32,852 bases of DNA from an uncultured Succinivibrionaceae bacterium (GCA_900539665.1 UQCV01000020.1:1-32852); one strand, 5' to 3'; shown: positions 15,787 through 24,990, numbered from the stretch's first letter. The notes: generated from the letters alone by a model not told the origin. Numbers and translations are program-made.

Positions 15787-15816
15787 ATCTTTTTTTTAAA
15801 AAAATAAAATTTGACA
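15781..15816. repeat. Inverted repeat between csrA and the tRNA promoter
   Basis: TGTCAAAT (15781-15788) and ATTTGACA (15809-15816), with the T-run and A-run between them nearly complementary. It starts 17 bases after the csrA stop and its distal arm is the -35 of the tRNA promoter. It may end csrA mRNA, act as an operator, or both. Confidence 0.65.
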
Positions 15817-15832
15817 AACAATTGTGTGTTTT

Positions 15833-16054
15833 TTAGCCAATCAACTCTTTGACGTTGTTATTTCTATGGTTTGGATGTTCTAAAGCGGGATTCTGCTCCT
15901 GAGCATTTTCAAATAATTCAGCCCGCTGAATGCTAACTTCTTTCGGCGCATCAACCCCAACACGCACTTGATTTCCCTTAACACCAAGCACGGTAATCTT
16001 TACATTATCCCCAATCACCAGGGTTTCACCAACACGTCTGGTTAGAATTAGCAT
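15833..16054 (-). CDS. csrA: Carbon storage regulator CsrA (RsmA)
   Basis: Dimeric RNA-binding protein that binds GGA motifs in mRNA leaders and controls carbon flux, motility and virulence traits. Begins M-L-I-L-T-R-R-V-G-E, with the conserved core G-V-D-A-P-K-E-V-S-I-Q-R44-A-E-L. L4 and R44 are the RNA-binding residues. The frame opens at 16066, but ATG 16054 has GGAG eight bases upstream and matches the family, giving 73 residues against 61 in E. coli. The extra C-terminal tail is Asn/His-rich. The ribosome site itself contains GGA, compatible with autoregulation. Its neighbours are alaS upstream and tRNA-Ser downstream, as in E. coli. Confidence 0.97.
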   Translation of the reverse strand: MLILTRRVGETLVIGDNVKITVLGVKGNQVRVGVDAPKEVSIQRAELFENAQEQNPALEHPNHRNNNVKELIG

Positions 16055-16156
16055 AGACCACTCCACAGTCTCAAAAAAACATCCATATTTTCACAAACAT
16101 CTTTTATGTTTGGGGTAAAAGCGCAGGTTTAGAATAGACCTACGGCAACTATATTT

Positions 16157-16185
16157 ATCATACACTAATATCACAATATTGTTAA
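16157..16185 (-). promoter_or_regulatory. Probable csrA promoter
   Basis: TTAACA (16185-16180), 17-base spacer, TATGAT (16162-16157), each 5 of 6. The leader of about 95 nt contains an AAACAT/ATGTTT hairpin near 16093-16109. Confidence 0.7.
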
Positions 16186-16247
16186 AGAATAATCATCCCT
16201 ATTGAGCTCTCAATTTAGCCTAGATCCAACTTACATAATATTTTCAT

Positions 16248-16282
16248 GAAAAAAAAGCCCTCACCTTTTTAGATGAGGGCTT
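16248..16282 (-). terminator. alaS terminator
   Basis: AAGCCCTCA and TGAGGGCTT (16255-16263, 16274-16282) form a 9-bp stem with a T-run on the minus strand, so csrA needs its own promoter. Confidence 0.92.
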
Positions 16283-16304
16283 GTAAATTTTTTTTATAAA
16301 GCTA

Positions 16305-18935
16305 TTAAGCTAAGTGTTCTTCTAACCAAGCAGAAACACCTTCCATAGCCTTAGGTAAAGCAGCCACATCAGTACCACCTGCCTGAGCCATGTCTGGACG
16401 CCCACCGCCCTTGCCGCCGATTTGACCAGCAACAAAGTTTACGAGCTCACCAGCCTTAACTTTAGATGTTAAATCTGAAGTTACCCCAGAAATTAACATT
16501 ACACGGCCATTAACTACAGAAGCGAGAAGCACTACACAGCTCTTAAGGCGATTCTTGATGTCATCAAGTGCAGTACGCATTTCCTTAACCTCAACATCCT
16601 GAAGGGATGCGGTTAAACACTTAACACCGTTGATTTCAACAACTGAGTTCATAAGAGAAGAAATAGCCCCAAGAGCAATCTTTTCCTTCAAACCCTGAAC
16701 TTCATGCTCAAGCTCACGACCATGTTCAAGAGTTGCTTGAACCTTCTGCGCTACCCCAAGTAAATCACTCTTTACTAAGTTGGCGCTTTCACGAAGTTCA
16801 CGTACTAACTTTTGTACATATGCTACAGCTTGAGTTGATACAACTGCCTCTATACGACGTACACCAGCAGCAATACCACCATCAGAAACGATCTTGAACA
16901 TGCCAATATCGCCAGTACGAGCCACATGGGTACCGCCACAAAGTTCACAAGAGAAATCACCCATGCGAACTACACGTACCTTAGAGTCATACTTTTCGCC
17001 AAAGAGAGCCATAGCGCCAGTTGATTTAGCTTCTTCTAAATCCATAACCTGAGTGTTAACTTCAAAGTTACGGCAGATAGCAGCATTTACCAACTGTTCA
17101 ACAGCTTCAAGCTGTTCTTGAGTCAATGGTTCTGCATGAGAGAAGTCGAAACGTAAGTGTTCAGTATTTACAGAAGAGCCCTTCTGAGCAACGTGATCAC
17201 CAAGAACTTGTCTTAAAGCAGCTTGTAAAAGGTGAGTTGCACTGTGGTGAGCGCAAATAAGCGCACGCGCATTAGCATCAACTTCAACCTTCACGGTATC
17301 GCCTACAGAGAAAGAACCAAGTTCTACGCGACCGATATGGATAGTTGCATTACCAACTTTCTTAGTATCAGTTACTTTGAAGATGCAGTTTTCGCCACAA
17401 GTGATAACACCGGTATCGCCAGCTTGACCACCGCATTCAGCGTAGAACGGAGTCTTAGCCAAAACTAAAACAGCTTCTTCATCGGTTGCTACTTGGTCAC
17501 AAGCTTCTGCGCCACGGAATACGGCTAAGACCTTGGTTTCTTCCTTAAGTGAAGCATAACCAGTAAATTCGGTTTCAGCGGTAATCTTAAGCTGAGAGTT
17601 GTAGTCTACTTCAAAGTTAGAAGCAGCCTTAGCACGCTGTCTCTGCTTTTCCATTTCTGCATCGAAGCCATCGTTATCTACCACGTACCCATCATCACGT
17701 ACTACGTCTGCAGTAAGGTCAACTGGGAACCCGTAGGTATCGTAAAGCTTAAATGCTACGTCACCAGGAATAGTCTTTGAATCACCAAGCTTCTTAAGTT
17801 CGTCAGAAAGTAAGTTAAGACCACGATCAAGAGTCTTAATAAACTGTTCTTCTTCCTTCTTTAAAGCATTTTCAATTTGCTTTTGGTTAGCTTGAAGTTC
17901 AGGATAAGCAGCCCCCATAAGTCTAATTAAATCAGGTACTAACTTATAGAAGAATACATCCTTAGCCCCTAAAAGACGACCATGTCTAACAGCACGTCTG
18001 ATAATACGACGTAATACGTAGCCACGACCTTCGTTAGATGGTAATACACCATCAGCTACAAGGAATGAGCATGAACGAATATGGTCAGCAATTACGCGCA
18101 AAGATTTATCTGCCAAATCAGTAACACCCAGTAAACGGGCTACACAACCAATGAGGTCTTTGAATAAATCGATGTCGTAATTTGAGTCTACGCCCTGCAT
18201 TACAGCAGCAATACGTTCAAGACCCATACCAGTATCAACAGATGGACGAGGAAGCTTATCAAAAGTCCCGTCACTCTTTCTGTTGTACTGCATAAATACG
18301 ATGTTCCAAATTTCAATGAAACGGTCGCCATCTTCTTCAGCTGATCCTGGAGGGCCACCCCAAATACGATCACCGTGGTCATAGAAAATTTCAGTGCATG
18401 GACCGCAAGGACCGGTATCACCCATCTGCCAGAAATTATCAGAAGCATACGGAGCACCTTTATTGTCCCCAATACGCACGATGCGTTCAGCAGGAATGCC
18501 AATTTCATTGTGCCAAATGTCGTAAGCTTCATCATCGGTAGCGTAAACAGTTACGGTGAGAAGTTTTGGATCCAACTTAAGTACGCCGGTCAAAAAACCC
18601 CAAGCGAAATGAATTGCATCTTTCTTGAAGTAATCACCAAAACTAAAATTGCCAAGCATTTCAAAGAAGGTATGGTGTCTTGCAGTATAACCCACATTAT
18701 CCAAGTCATTATGCTTGCCACCAGCACGTACGCAACGCTGTGCTGTAGTAGCGCGAGTATATGATCTTACTTCCTTGCCAAGGAATACATCCTTGAACTG
18801 ATTCATGCCGGCATTAGTAAATAACAAAGTAGGATCGTTGTGCGGAACAAGTGAGCTAGAGCTAACTACCTGGTGTCCCTGTGAACGATAATATTCGAGA
18901 AACGCAGTACGAATCTCGGAAGTTGTCATGTACAT
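16305..18935 (-). CDS. alaS: Alanyl-tRNA synthetase
   Basis: 876 residues, the same length as E. coli AlaRS. It charges tRNA-Ala and edits mischarged Ser and Gly. The class II aminoacylation core is at the N-terminus (S-S-S-L-V-P-H-N-D-P-T-L-L-F-T-N-A-G-M-N-Q-F). The editing domain has H-x-x-x-H in H-H-S-A-T-H-L-L and C-E-L-C-G-G-T-H near 660-670. The Gly-rich C-Ala domain has G-G-K-G-G-G-R-P-D-M-A-Q-A-G-G. ATG 18935 follows AAGG by six to seven bases; ATG 18929 is the alternative. A CCCCT/AGGGG hairpin (18955-18967) sits just upstream of the ribosome site, and a terminator-like structure precedes it. Confidence 0.97.
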   Translation of the reverse strand: MYMTTSEIRTAFLEYYRSQGHQVVSSSSLVPHNDPTLLFTNAGMNQFKDVFLGKEVRSYTRATTAQRCVRAGGKHNDLDNVGYTARHHTFFEMLGNFSFGDYFKKDAIHFAWGFLTGVLKLDPKLLTVTVYATDDEAYDIWHNEIGIPAERIVRIGDNKGAPYASDNFWQMGDTGPCGPCTEIFYDHGDRIWGGPPGSAEEDGDRFIEIWNIVFMQYNRKSDGTFDKLPRPSVDTGMGLERIAAVMQGVDSNYDIDLFKDLIGCVARLLGVTDLADKSLRVIADHIRSCSFLVADGVLPSNEGRGYVLRRIIRRAVRHGRLLGAKDVFFYKLVPDLIRLMGAAYPELQANQKQIENALKKEEEQFIKTLDRGLNLLSDELKKLGDSKTIPGDVAFKLYDTYGFPVDLTADVVRDDGYVVDNDGFDAEMEKQRQRAKAASNFEVDYNSQLKITAETEFTGYASLKEETKVLAVFRGAEACDQVATDEEAVLVLAKTPFYAECGGQAGDTGVITCGENCIFKVTDTKKVGNATIHIGRVELGSFSVGDTVKVEVDANARALICAHHSATHLLQAALRQVLGDHVAQKGSSVNTEHLRFDFSHAEPLTQEQLEAVEQLVNAAICRNFEVNTQVMDLEEAKSTGAMALFGEKYDSKVRVVRMGDFSCELCGGTHVARTGDIGMFKIVSDGGIAAGVRRIEAVVSTQAVAYVQKLVRELRESANLVKSDLLGVAQKVQATLEHGRELEHEVQGLKEKIALGAISSLMNSVVEINGVKCLTASLQDVEVKEMRTALDDIKNRLKSCVVLLASVVNGRVMLISGVTSDLTSKVKAGELVNFVAGQIGGKGGGRPDMAQAGGTDVAALPKAMEGVSAWLEEHLA

Positions 18936-19007
18936 AATTAACCTTAAATTTTATCCCCTCGAAGGGGCTTAAGCATGTGTTTCTCACCCGTTATTCGTTT
19001 TTAAACG

Positions 19008-19060
19008 AAAAAACCCGGCTCACCTAAAAGGTGTTCCGGCGGGGTTCCGCCTCAAGGCAG
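19008..19060 (-). promoter_or_regulatory. Attenuator-like leader structure upstream of alaS
   Basis: On the minus strand four GC-rich segments can pair in alternative ways. CTGCC (19060-19056) pairs with GGCGG (19051-19047). GGCGG pairs instead with CCGCC (19042-19038). CCGG (19039-19036) pairs with CCGG (19018-19015) around an inner CACCT/AGGTG hairpin, then G and six T (19013-19008), a complete intrinsic terminator. Pairing of segment 2 with 3 removes bases of the terminator stem. No leader peptide with a start codon was found. E. coli AlaRS is known to repress its own transcription, but the mechanism here is not shown by sequence. Confidence 0.55.
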
Positions 19061-19414
19061 AAAAATTGGCTCTAGGGTTTTCAACAAATCCTAAAATCCA
19101 CTTAGTTGTGATTTTACCACAAATATTCTTAAACCGCCCAAGGAATACTCCTCGGAGCACTTTTTACTTTAAGAATTCCTAAAAAATAAGGATAGTAACT
19201 TATCAATTATTACATCTATAGCCGTAATCGGATAATATCCTCATGCATGTGACGCTTTGATCCTAATTCTCTTTTGTAAAAACTTACCTTAATTCCTAGG
19301 TTACTTAGCTTTACTTAAAAATTTTAAAAGAGGTTTCTTATCAGCAACATTTAAATTTTGGTTTTATATCCCAAAACTTAAGCATTTAATAATGAACCAC
19401 CCTATTTTATTCTT
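19061..19414. other. recX-alaS intergenic region
   Basis: No gene seen. A 40-bp imperfect hairpin spans 19141-19180 (AGGAAT/ATTCCT outer stem, with an inner CTCC/GGAG). The alaS promoter must lie here but no convincing hexamer pair was identified. Confidence 0.4.
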
Positions 19415-19933
19415 CTATTCATATATTTCGTCATACATTTCGTCTGTAGCTTTTAATCCTTTTTGAAAATTCTTTAAAGCTTGCCAAGCCACGCTTTCAG
19501 CAAAACCACGTCGAACCAAAAACGCAAAAACTTTTTGTTGTTCATTTGGTTGAAGTTTTGTTTCACAACTACGATATTTACGCTCTAAAACTTCACCTGC
19601 CTTTTGCACCCAATCAATGTCTAGCTGCATCAGTGCCTCCTGAGCTACACTTTTATCAATTCCACGTTTTAGTAACTCTAATGCGATCCTTTTAGGCCCA
19701 TAACCACCTTCAGCATAATGACGGACCATCATTTCTACAAATCTTTCATCCGAGAGTGAATTTTCAGCTTTAAGTTTAGCAATAACGGCTTCTGCCATTT
19801 CTGAATTAACACGCCCTCTTAGTTTTTGTCTAATTTCACCGCTACTATATTCACGACGCGCCAACAGACTTAAAGCATAACGATATGCTGCACCAAATTC
19901 CTTACCGTAATCTGCGTCAAATGTGAAATCCAT
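19415..19933 (-). CDS. recX: RecA regulatory protein RecX
   Basis: Small helical protein that binds RecA filaments and limits their extension. The 172 residues from ATG 19933 contain the three-helix repeats typical of RecX: A-Y-R-Y-A-L-S-L-L-A-R-R-E-Y-S-S-G-E-I, L-S-D-E-R-F-V-E-M-M-V-R, Y-G-P-K-R-I-A-L-E-L, and the C-terminal R-R-G-F. The frame extends five codons to a TTG at 19948, but AGGA in that stretch is the ribosome site for the inner ATG. It lies downstream of recA behind a partial terminator, so it is probably read at a lower level than recA, as in E. coli. Confidence 0.93.
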   Translation of the reverse strand: MDFTFDADYGKEFGAAYRYALSLLARREYSSGEIRQKLRGRVNSEMAEAVIAKLKAENSLSDERFVEMMVRHYAEGGYGPKRIALELLKRGIDKSVAQEALMQLDIDWVQKAGEVLERKYRSCETKLQPNEQQKVFAFLVRRGFAESVAWQALKNFQKGLKATDEMYDEIYE

Positions 19934-19967
19934 TTTTATTCCTATCAATTTGGCTTTTGTTTACACA

Positions 19968-19995
19968 AAACCCACAGGTTTAAGCCTATGGGTTT
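19968..19995. terminator. Hairpin between recA and recX
   Basis: AAACCCACAGG (19968-19978) and CCTATGGGTTT (19985-19995) form an 11-bp stem with a six-base loop. The T-run on the minus strand is short, so it probably lets some recA transcripts read on into recX. Confidence 0.75.
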
Positions 19996-20054
19996 TATAA
20001 TTTTAATCCTACACTCTAACTTATAGAGCCAGAATATTTAAGCTTTAAGACCAA

Positions 20055-21185
20055 TTAGAGATCATCTGGGATTTCTACTGGTTGGTAATCTTCTAGCATC
20101 CCATTTAAAGAAGCGTTGTCTTCTGCTTTATCCGCATCATCCCCACCAAAATCAAGGGTAGAGCTATAATCACTTGCTTGGCTATAGAAATCTCTGATCT
20201 TCTTTTCAATTTCAGCAGCAATATCCTTGTGTTCGGTTAAATATTTAACTGCATTAACCTTACCCTGGCCAATCTTTTCTCCGTTATAAGAGAACCAAGC
20301 CCCAGACTTAGCCAAAATCCCAGATTTTACGCCAAGGTCAATGATTTCACTTTCTTTACTAATCCCACGACCATAAAGGATCTGGAATTCAGCAGTCTTA
20401 AATGGAGGTGCGACCTTGTTTTTAACTACTTTAACCTTAGTTTCATTACCGATAACATCTTCCCCATCCTTAACTGAAGCGCATCTTCTAATATCGAGAC
20501 GAACAGAAGCATAGTACTTAAGAGCGTTACCACCAGTAGTAGTTTCTGGGTTACCAAACATGACCCCAATCTTCATACGAAGCTGGTTGATAAATACACA
20601 CATGCAGTTAGCTTGACTCAAAGAACCAGTAAGCTTACGTAATGCCTGAGACATTAAACGTGCCTGTAAGCCCATGTGAGATTCACCCATATCACCTTCG
20701 ATTTCTGCTTTTGGTACCAAAGCCGCCACTGAGTCGACAATCACCACATCAACGCTACCAGAACGCACAAGTACATCACAGATTTCTAAAGCTTGTTCCC
20801 CAGTATCTGGCTGAGAAAGAAGTAAAGCATTGCAATCTACCCCAAGCTTCGCCGCGTAAACAGGGTCTAAAGCATGTTCAGCATCGATGAATGCACAAGT
20901 CTTACCCATCTTTTGTGCTTGCGCAATCAATTCCAAAGTTAAGGTAGTCTTACCTGATGATTCAGGGCCGTAGATTTCGACAATACGACCAGTTGGCAAA
21001 CCACCAATCCCAAGAGCGAGGTCGAGAGATAATGAACCTGTTGAAATAGCTTCAATATCTGTCAAATTCTTGTTTTCACCAAGACGCATAACTGCGCCTT
21101 TACCAAACTGGCGTTCAATTTGATCAAGGGCCGCCTGTAATGCTCTAGCCTTATCTGTATCTTGCTTTTTTACCATTGCCATCAT
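20055..21185 (-). CDS. recA: Recombinase RecA
   Basis: DNA-dependent ATPase that forms filaments on single-stranded DNA, pairs homologous strands and triggers LexA-type self-cleavage. 376 residues. Walker A G73-P-E-S-S-G-K-T80, D-A-E-H-A-L-D-P segment, Walker B V-V-I-V-D-S-V-A-A-L, L2 loop F-G-N-P-E-T-T-T-G-G-N-A-L-K, acidic C-terminus. Three ATGs compete (21185, 21182, 21176). AGGA is 4 and 7 bases before the first two, so 21182 is an equally good start. Upstream lies an extended -10 promoter overlapping a LexA-like palindrome. The pncC-recA-recX-alaS order is the gammaproteobacterial standard. Confidence 0.97.
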   Translation of the reverse strand: MMAMVKKQDTDKARALQAALDQIERQFGKGAVMRLGENKNLTDIEAISTGSLSLDLALGIGGLPTGRIVEIYGPESSGKTTLTLELIAQAQKMGKTCAFIDAEHALDPVYAAKLGVDCNALLLSQPDTGEQALEICDVLVRSGSVDVVIVDSVAALVPKAEIEGDMGESHMGLQARLMSQALRKLTGSLSQANCMCVFINQLRMKIGVMFGNPETTTGGNALKYYASVRLDIRRCASVKDGEDVIGNETKVKVVKNKVAPPFKTAEFQILYGRGISKESEIIDLGVKSGILAKSGAWFSYNGEKIGQGKVNAVKYLTEHKDIAAEIEKKIRDFYSQASDYSSTLDFGGDDADKAEDNASLNGMLEDYQPVEIPDDL

Positions 21186-21286
21186 TCGTTCCTAATTACT
21201 GTTCAAAAACACATATTCCATTGTAAAACATTACTCTATAGCTAGTAGCCTAAAATTTGAGCTCTTTTGGAGTCACATCTTATCTG

Positions 21287-21302
21287 CTGTAAAGCATTAT
21301 AG
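21287..21302 (-). promoter_or_regulatory. recA promoter -10 with overlapping SOS-box-like palindrome
   Basis: Minus strand TG-C-TATAAT (-10 at 21301-21296) is an extended -10. The + strand 16-mer CTGT-N8-ATAG (21287-21302) matches 7 of 8 of the LexA consensus CTGT-N8-ACAG and covers the -10, the usual arrangement for recA. A second, weaker ATGT-N8-ACAG lies nearer the gene. LexA itself is not in the window. Confidence 0.5.
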
Positions 21303-21375
21303 CACAAATTTTATTTTTGTGTTAGTTTTTATTCTAATTATGGTAATTATTAATTTAAGTGTGATTAATATCCCT

Positions 21376-21882
21376 TTAGTTGTACATAGAGATCATGGTT
21401 TTAAGGGCATAACGCACAGTTTGCAAGCGAACTTGTTCACGATCTCCCCCAAATACTTGACGCACTGTCGTAACTCGTTGTCCTTTTATGGCAAAACCAA
21501 AATACACGGTCCCAATAGGTTTACCTGGCACCGCCCCAGTAGGGCCTGCAATTCCGGTTACAGCCACTGCAATGGTTGCATCTGAATGAGCTAGAGCACC
21601 TAATACCATTTCATTCGCCGTTTCGGCACTCACCGCCCCAAAACTATCTAAAGTTTGAGCTTTAACGCCTAAGCATTCCATTTTGGCTTTGTTGGTATAA
21701 GTTATAAAACCCCGATCAAACCAACTTGAAGACCCCGAAATATCGGTAATAAACCCACCGATTAAACCTCCGGTGCAACTTTCTGCCGTCGCCACTACGC
21801 TTTGATGTTTTAATAAAACTGTCCCTAGTTGCTGCGCTAAGGTTTTGCATTCATTTACTAAATCACTACAAGCTTCAACCAT
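21376..21882 (-). CDS. pncC: Nicotinamide-nucleotide amidohydrolase PncC (CinA C-terminal family)
   Basis: Converts NMN to nicotinate mononucleotide plus ammonia in the NAD salvage cycle. 168 residues, the stand-alone CinA C-domain form (E. coli YgaD, 165). Family motifs: T-A-E-S-C-T-G-G-L-I-G, a catalytic Ser/Lys segment (G-F-I-T-Y-T-N-K-A-K), G-A-V-S-A-E-T-A-N-E-M, and A-V-T-G-I-A-G-P-T-G. AGGACA precedes the ATG closely. It sits directly upstream of recA as in E. coli, with a separate recA promoter between. Its product class links it to NadC in this window. Confidence 0.93.
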   Translation of the reverse strand: MVEACSDLVNECKTLAQQLGTVLLKHQSVVATAESCTGGLIGGFITDISGSSSWFDRGFITYTNKAKMECLGVKAQTLDSFGAVSAETANEMVLGALAHSDATIAVAVTGIAGPTGAVPGKPIGTVYFGFAIKGQRVTTVRQVFGGDREQVRLQTVRYALKTMISMYN

Positions 21883-22288
21883 TGTCCTGTCCGCCGTTTC
21901 TGTATAATTGCCCGCTTTTATTATCTATGATTTAAACCTCAAATTTTGGCCGTACCTTTGTTAAGAGTTACGGTTTAAAAAGTTACGGTTAAAAGTCGCG
22001 CCCACAAAGAAATATATTCATCCTAGCATTAAACACCAAATTTTTGGTAGTTAGTTTTTTAAGTTTACCAACCTTGGTTTTACTTTCCATAAAGATTTGT
22101 AACGAAACTGTCTAAAGGTCCATAGCTACATTATAAAAAACCAACCTACATTAAAATTCAAGCACCATCAAAGCTCAAAATTTAGCAAACTAACTCCATG
22201 ATATTAATACAGTTCACTAATGTGGTAAACTATTACGCATTAATTTTTAAAATCGCATTTTACTCATTGTAATTGGACTCAATAGATC
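21883..22288. other. Divergent region between pncC and mutS
   Basis: No gene seen. A 15-base AGTTACGG motif is tandemly duplicated (21966-21980 and 21981-21995, one-base register difference). A possible mutS promoter is TTAATA, 16 bases, TAAACT near 22203-22230, but it is weak. Confidence 0.4.
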
Positions 22289-24877
22289 ATGGCCTCTGAA
22301 ACTCTTACCCCTCTCATGCAACAATACATGACTGTAAAAAATCAATACCCTGATATGATTTTGCTTTATCGCATGGGCGATTTTTACGAAATGTTTTTTG
22401 ATGACGCGGTAAAAGCAGCTGAAATCCTCGATATTACCTTAACTAAAAGAGGAAACGCGAATGGCCAACCAATTCCATTAGCCGGTGTGCCATTTCATGC
22501 CGTTGATACATATTTAGCCCGTTTAATAGAACACGGCGAAAGTGCCGTAATTTGCGAACAATTTGGCGATTCAGTCAACAATAAAGGTAGCATTGAGCGT
22601 CGCGTCACCCGTATTGTGACTCCTGGAACCGCTACTGATGAACTATTACTTAAAGAACGTAGCGATAATTATATTGCTTGTTTAACATCTGACCAACTTA
22701 CTTATGGGCTTAGTTTTTTAAATATCTCAAACGGCGAATTTACTTGTTTTGAGTCTGAAGACATCGCCGATATTAGAAACATCTTAACTCGCATTAGCCC
22801 CGCTGAAATTCTTTATTCAGAAAACTTTTCCGCGTTAAATGAATTAAACGGCTGTCGCTCAGTACATCGCCGCCCGGCTTGGGATTTTGATTTCCAAACT
22901 TGTAAAAAGTTACTTTGTAACCAATTTAAAACTAAAAACCTCGATGGTTTTGGCTTAGAAAACACAACCATCGGGATCTGTGCAGCTGGAGCACTTTTAA
23001 ACTATGTTAAAGAGACGCAAAAAACCGCCCTCTTACACATTACCTCACTCCATCAAGAAATTGAAAACACTTATGTCAATCTCGATGCTAATTCACAAAA
23101 GAATCTCGAGATCTTAACCTGCCTTAATGGTTCAACCGACAATGCATTAGCGCATATTCTCGATTTTACCTCTACTCCAATGGGCTCACGTTTATTAAAA
23201 CGAACTCTCGTCCACCCATCTCGCGACCTTAAAAGCATTGAACAGCGCTTAGATTTAATTGAAGAAATTCGTGATCTCGATGATCAAGATATGCTGCCTC
23301 AGCTTTTAAAAGAAGCAGGTGACCTTGAACGTATTACCGCTAGACTTGCTTTAGCCTCTTTAAGACCACGAGATCTATGCCGCATCAGAACTGCACTTCT
23401 CATGGTGCCACAGCTCAAAGGCTTCATGGAGCAACAAACTTCAGCCTTAAAAGCATACGCCAATAATATTATCCCTATTAATGATTTAGCAGAATTGCTA
23501 TCTCAAGCCATAGAAGAAAATCCACCTGTAGTTATCCGAGAAGGTGGCGTAATTCGCGCCGGTTACAGCCAAGAACTCGATGAGTTTCGTGCTCTTTCAA
23601 GTGGGACCATGGACTTTTTACGCGAAATCGAACGACGTGAAAAAGAAAGAACCGGTATTACCACTTTAAGAGTAGATTACAACCGCGTACATGGTTTTTA
23701 CATCGAAGCGACCAAGGCAGCACTGAGTGGGGTAACTCTTCCAACTGAATACGTACGCCGCCAGACCATGAAAAATACCGAGCGTTTTATCACCCCAGAG
23801 CTTAAAGAATACGAAGAAAAAGCCCTAACGGCTCAAGCGAGTGCCCTATCCTTAGAAAAGAAACTTTACGATGAGCTTATCGCCAAAGTAACCACCTACC
23901 TCGCCCAACTACAAAAGTTAGCTGCCATACTTTCCGCCCTAGACATGACCGTAAGTTTGGCTATCGTTTCTTTAAAGTATGGTTATGTTCGTCCAACATT
24001 TACTTCTAAAGAACAATTAAAAATTACAGGTGGGCGTCACCCTGTAGTTGAATGCGTTTCAAGAGACCCGTTTATCGCTAATTCCTTAGACATGTCGGAT
24101 AAAAAGCGCATGCTTCTTATTACCGGACCTAACATGGGCGGTAAATCTACTTATATGCGCCAAGCAGCCTTAATCGTTCTTATGGCCTATGCGGGCAGTT
24201 TTGTGCCGGCTGACGAGGCTCTCATCCCGCAAATTGATTCGATTTTTACTCGTATTGGGGCTAGTGATGATTTAGCCTCTGGGCGCTCAACTTTTATGGT
24301 TGAAATGACTGAAGCTGCCGGCATTATGCATAATGCCACTAGCCATAGTCTCATTTTGATGGATGAAATAGGACGCGGGACTAGCACCATGGATGGGATG
24401 GCTCTCGCCCGCGCCATGGCGGAAACTTTAGCCTTAGGAAAGTTAGGTTATGTACTTTTTGCTACCCATTATTTTGAATTAACAGACTTACCTAATCTCT
24501 ACCCAACTATTGCTAATTATCATTTTGGTGCCATAAAAAATGGCGATAGTATTATCTTTTTACATAATGCCGAAGAAGGAGCTGCTACAAGTTCATACGG
24601 GCTTGAGGTAGCTGCGTTAGCCGGGATTCCACGGCGAGTAATTACCCTCGCTAAAAAGAGAATGGCCGAATATGCAGCGAGAACTCCAAGCCAATCCTCT
24701 GGCACCCCAAATCAAGAGTTATCTAATATCACTTTAGCGCAAGCCGAAGAAGTAAATGAATATAGACAATTCATTAAAGAAGTAGCGTCTATAAGTCCCG
24801 ACACCATTAGTGCGCGCGCAGCACTCGACCTTATCTACAATTTAGTCGATAAGGCCCGCCTGCTTAAGGATGACTAA
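22289..24877 (+). CDS. mutS: DNA mismatch repair protein MutS
   Basis: Recognises mispairs and small loops and recruits MutL. 862 residues. The mismatch-wedging F32-Y-E34 lies in the N-terminal domain (G-D-F-Y-E-M-F). Connector, lever and clamp domains follow. The ABC-type ATPase has Walker A G613-P-N-M-G-G-K-S-T621 and Walker B L-I-L-M-D692-E693-I-G-R-G-T-S. The C-terminal helix-turn-helix dimer region ends at A-L-D-L-I-Y-N-L. The ribosome site is weak. It is the only + strand gene in the right half and is convergent with nlpD; in many relatives rpoS would lie between. Confidence 0.97.
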   Translation: MASETLTPLMQQYMTVKNQYPDMILLYRMGDFYEMFFDDAVKAAEILDITLTKRGNANGQPIPLAGVPFHAVDTYLARLIEHGESAVICEQFGDSVNNKGSIERRVTRIVTPGTATDELLLKERSDNYIACLTSDQLTYGLSFLNISNGEFTCFESEDIADIRNILTRISPAEILYSENFSALNELNGCRSVHRRPAWDFDFQTCKKLLCNQFKTKNLDGFGLENTTIGICAAGALLNYVKETQKTALLHITSLHQEIENTYVNLDANSQKNLEILTCLNGSTDNALAHILDFTSTPMGSRLLKRTLVHPSRDLKSIEQRLDLIEEIRDLDDQDMLPQLLKEAGDLERITARLALASLRPRDLCRIRTALLMVPQLKGFMEQQTSALKAYANNIIPINDLAELLSQAIEENPPVVIREGGVIRAGYSQELDEFRALSSGTMDFLREIERREKERTGITTLRVDYNRVHGFYIEATKAALSGVTLPTEYVRRQTMKNTERFITPELKEYEEKALTAQASALSLEKKLYDELIAKVTTYLAQLQKLAAILSALDMTVSLAIVSLKYGYVRPTFTSKEQLKITGGRHPVVECVSRDPFIANSLDMSDKKRMLLITGPNMGGKSTYMRQAALIVLMAYAGSFVPADEALIPQIDSIFTRIGASDDLASGRSTFMVEMTEAAGIMHNATSHSLILMDEIGRGTSTMDGMALARAMAETLALGKLGYVLFATHYFELTDLPNLYPTIANYHFGAIKNGDSIIFLHNAEEGAATSSYGLEVAALAGIPRRVITLAKKRMAEYAARTPSQSSGTPNQELSNITLAQAEEVNEYRQFIKEVASISPDTISARAALDLIYNLVDKARLLKDD

Positions 24878-24963
24878 AAAATAAATACCTAAAATTTGGC
24901 CATTATTGCACATCCTAAAATTCGAGCAGTTGGGGCTTGATATCTTAGGCTTTAACGCCCTAT

Positions 24964-24990
24964 AAAAAACGCAGTTTAACTGCGTTTTTT
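24964..24990. terminator. Bidirectional terminator shared by mutS and the nlpD operon
   Basis: A perfect 12-bp palindrome, AAAAAACGCAGT-TTA-ACTGCGTTTTTT, with T-runs in both directions, five bases from the nlpD stop. Confidence 0.95.

Noticed and set aside
19040..19130. Alanine-rich leader peptide upstream of alaS
   Set aside because: One frame has three Ala codons around the hairpins but no ATG, GTG or TTG start and no ribosome site in that frame.
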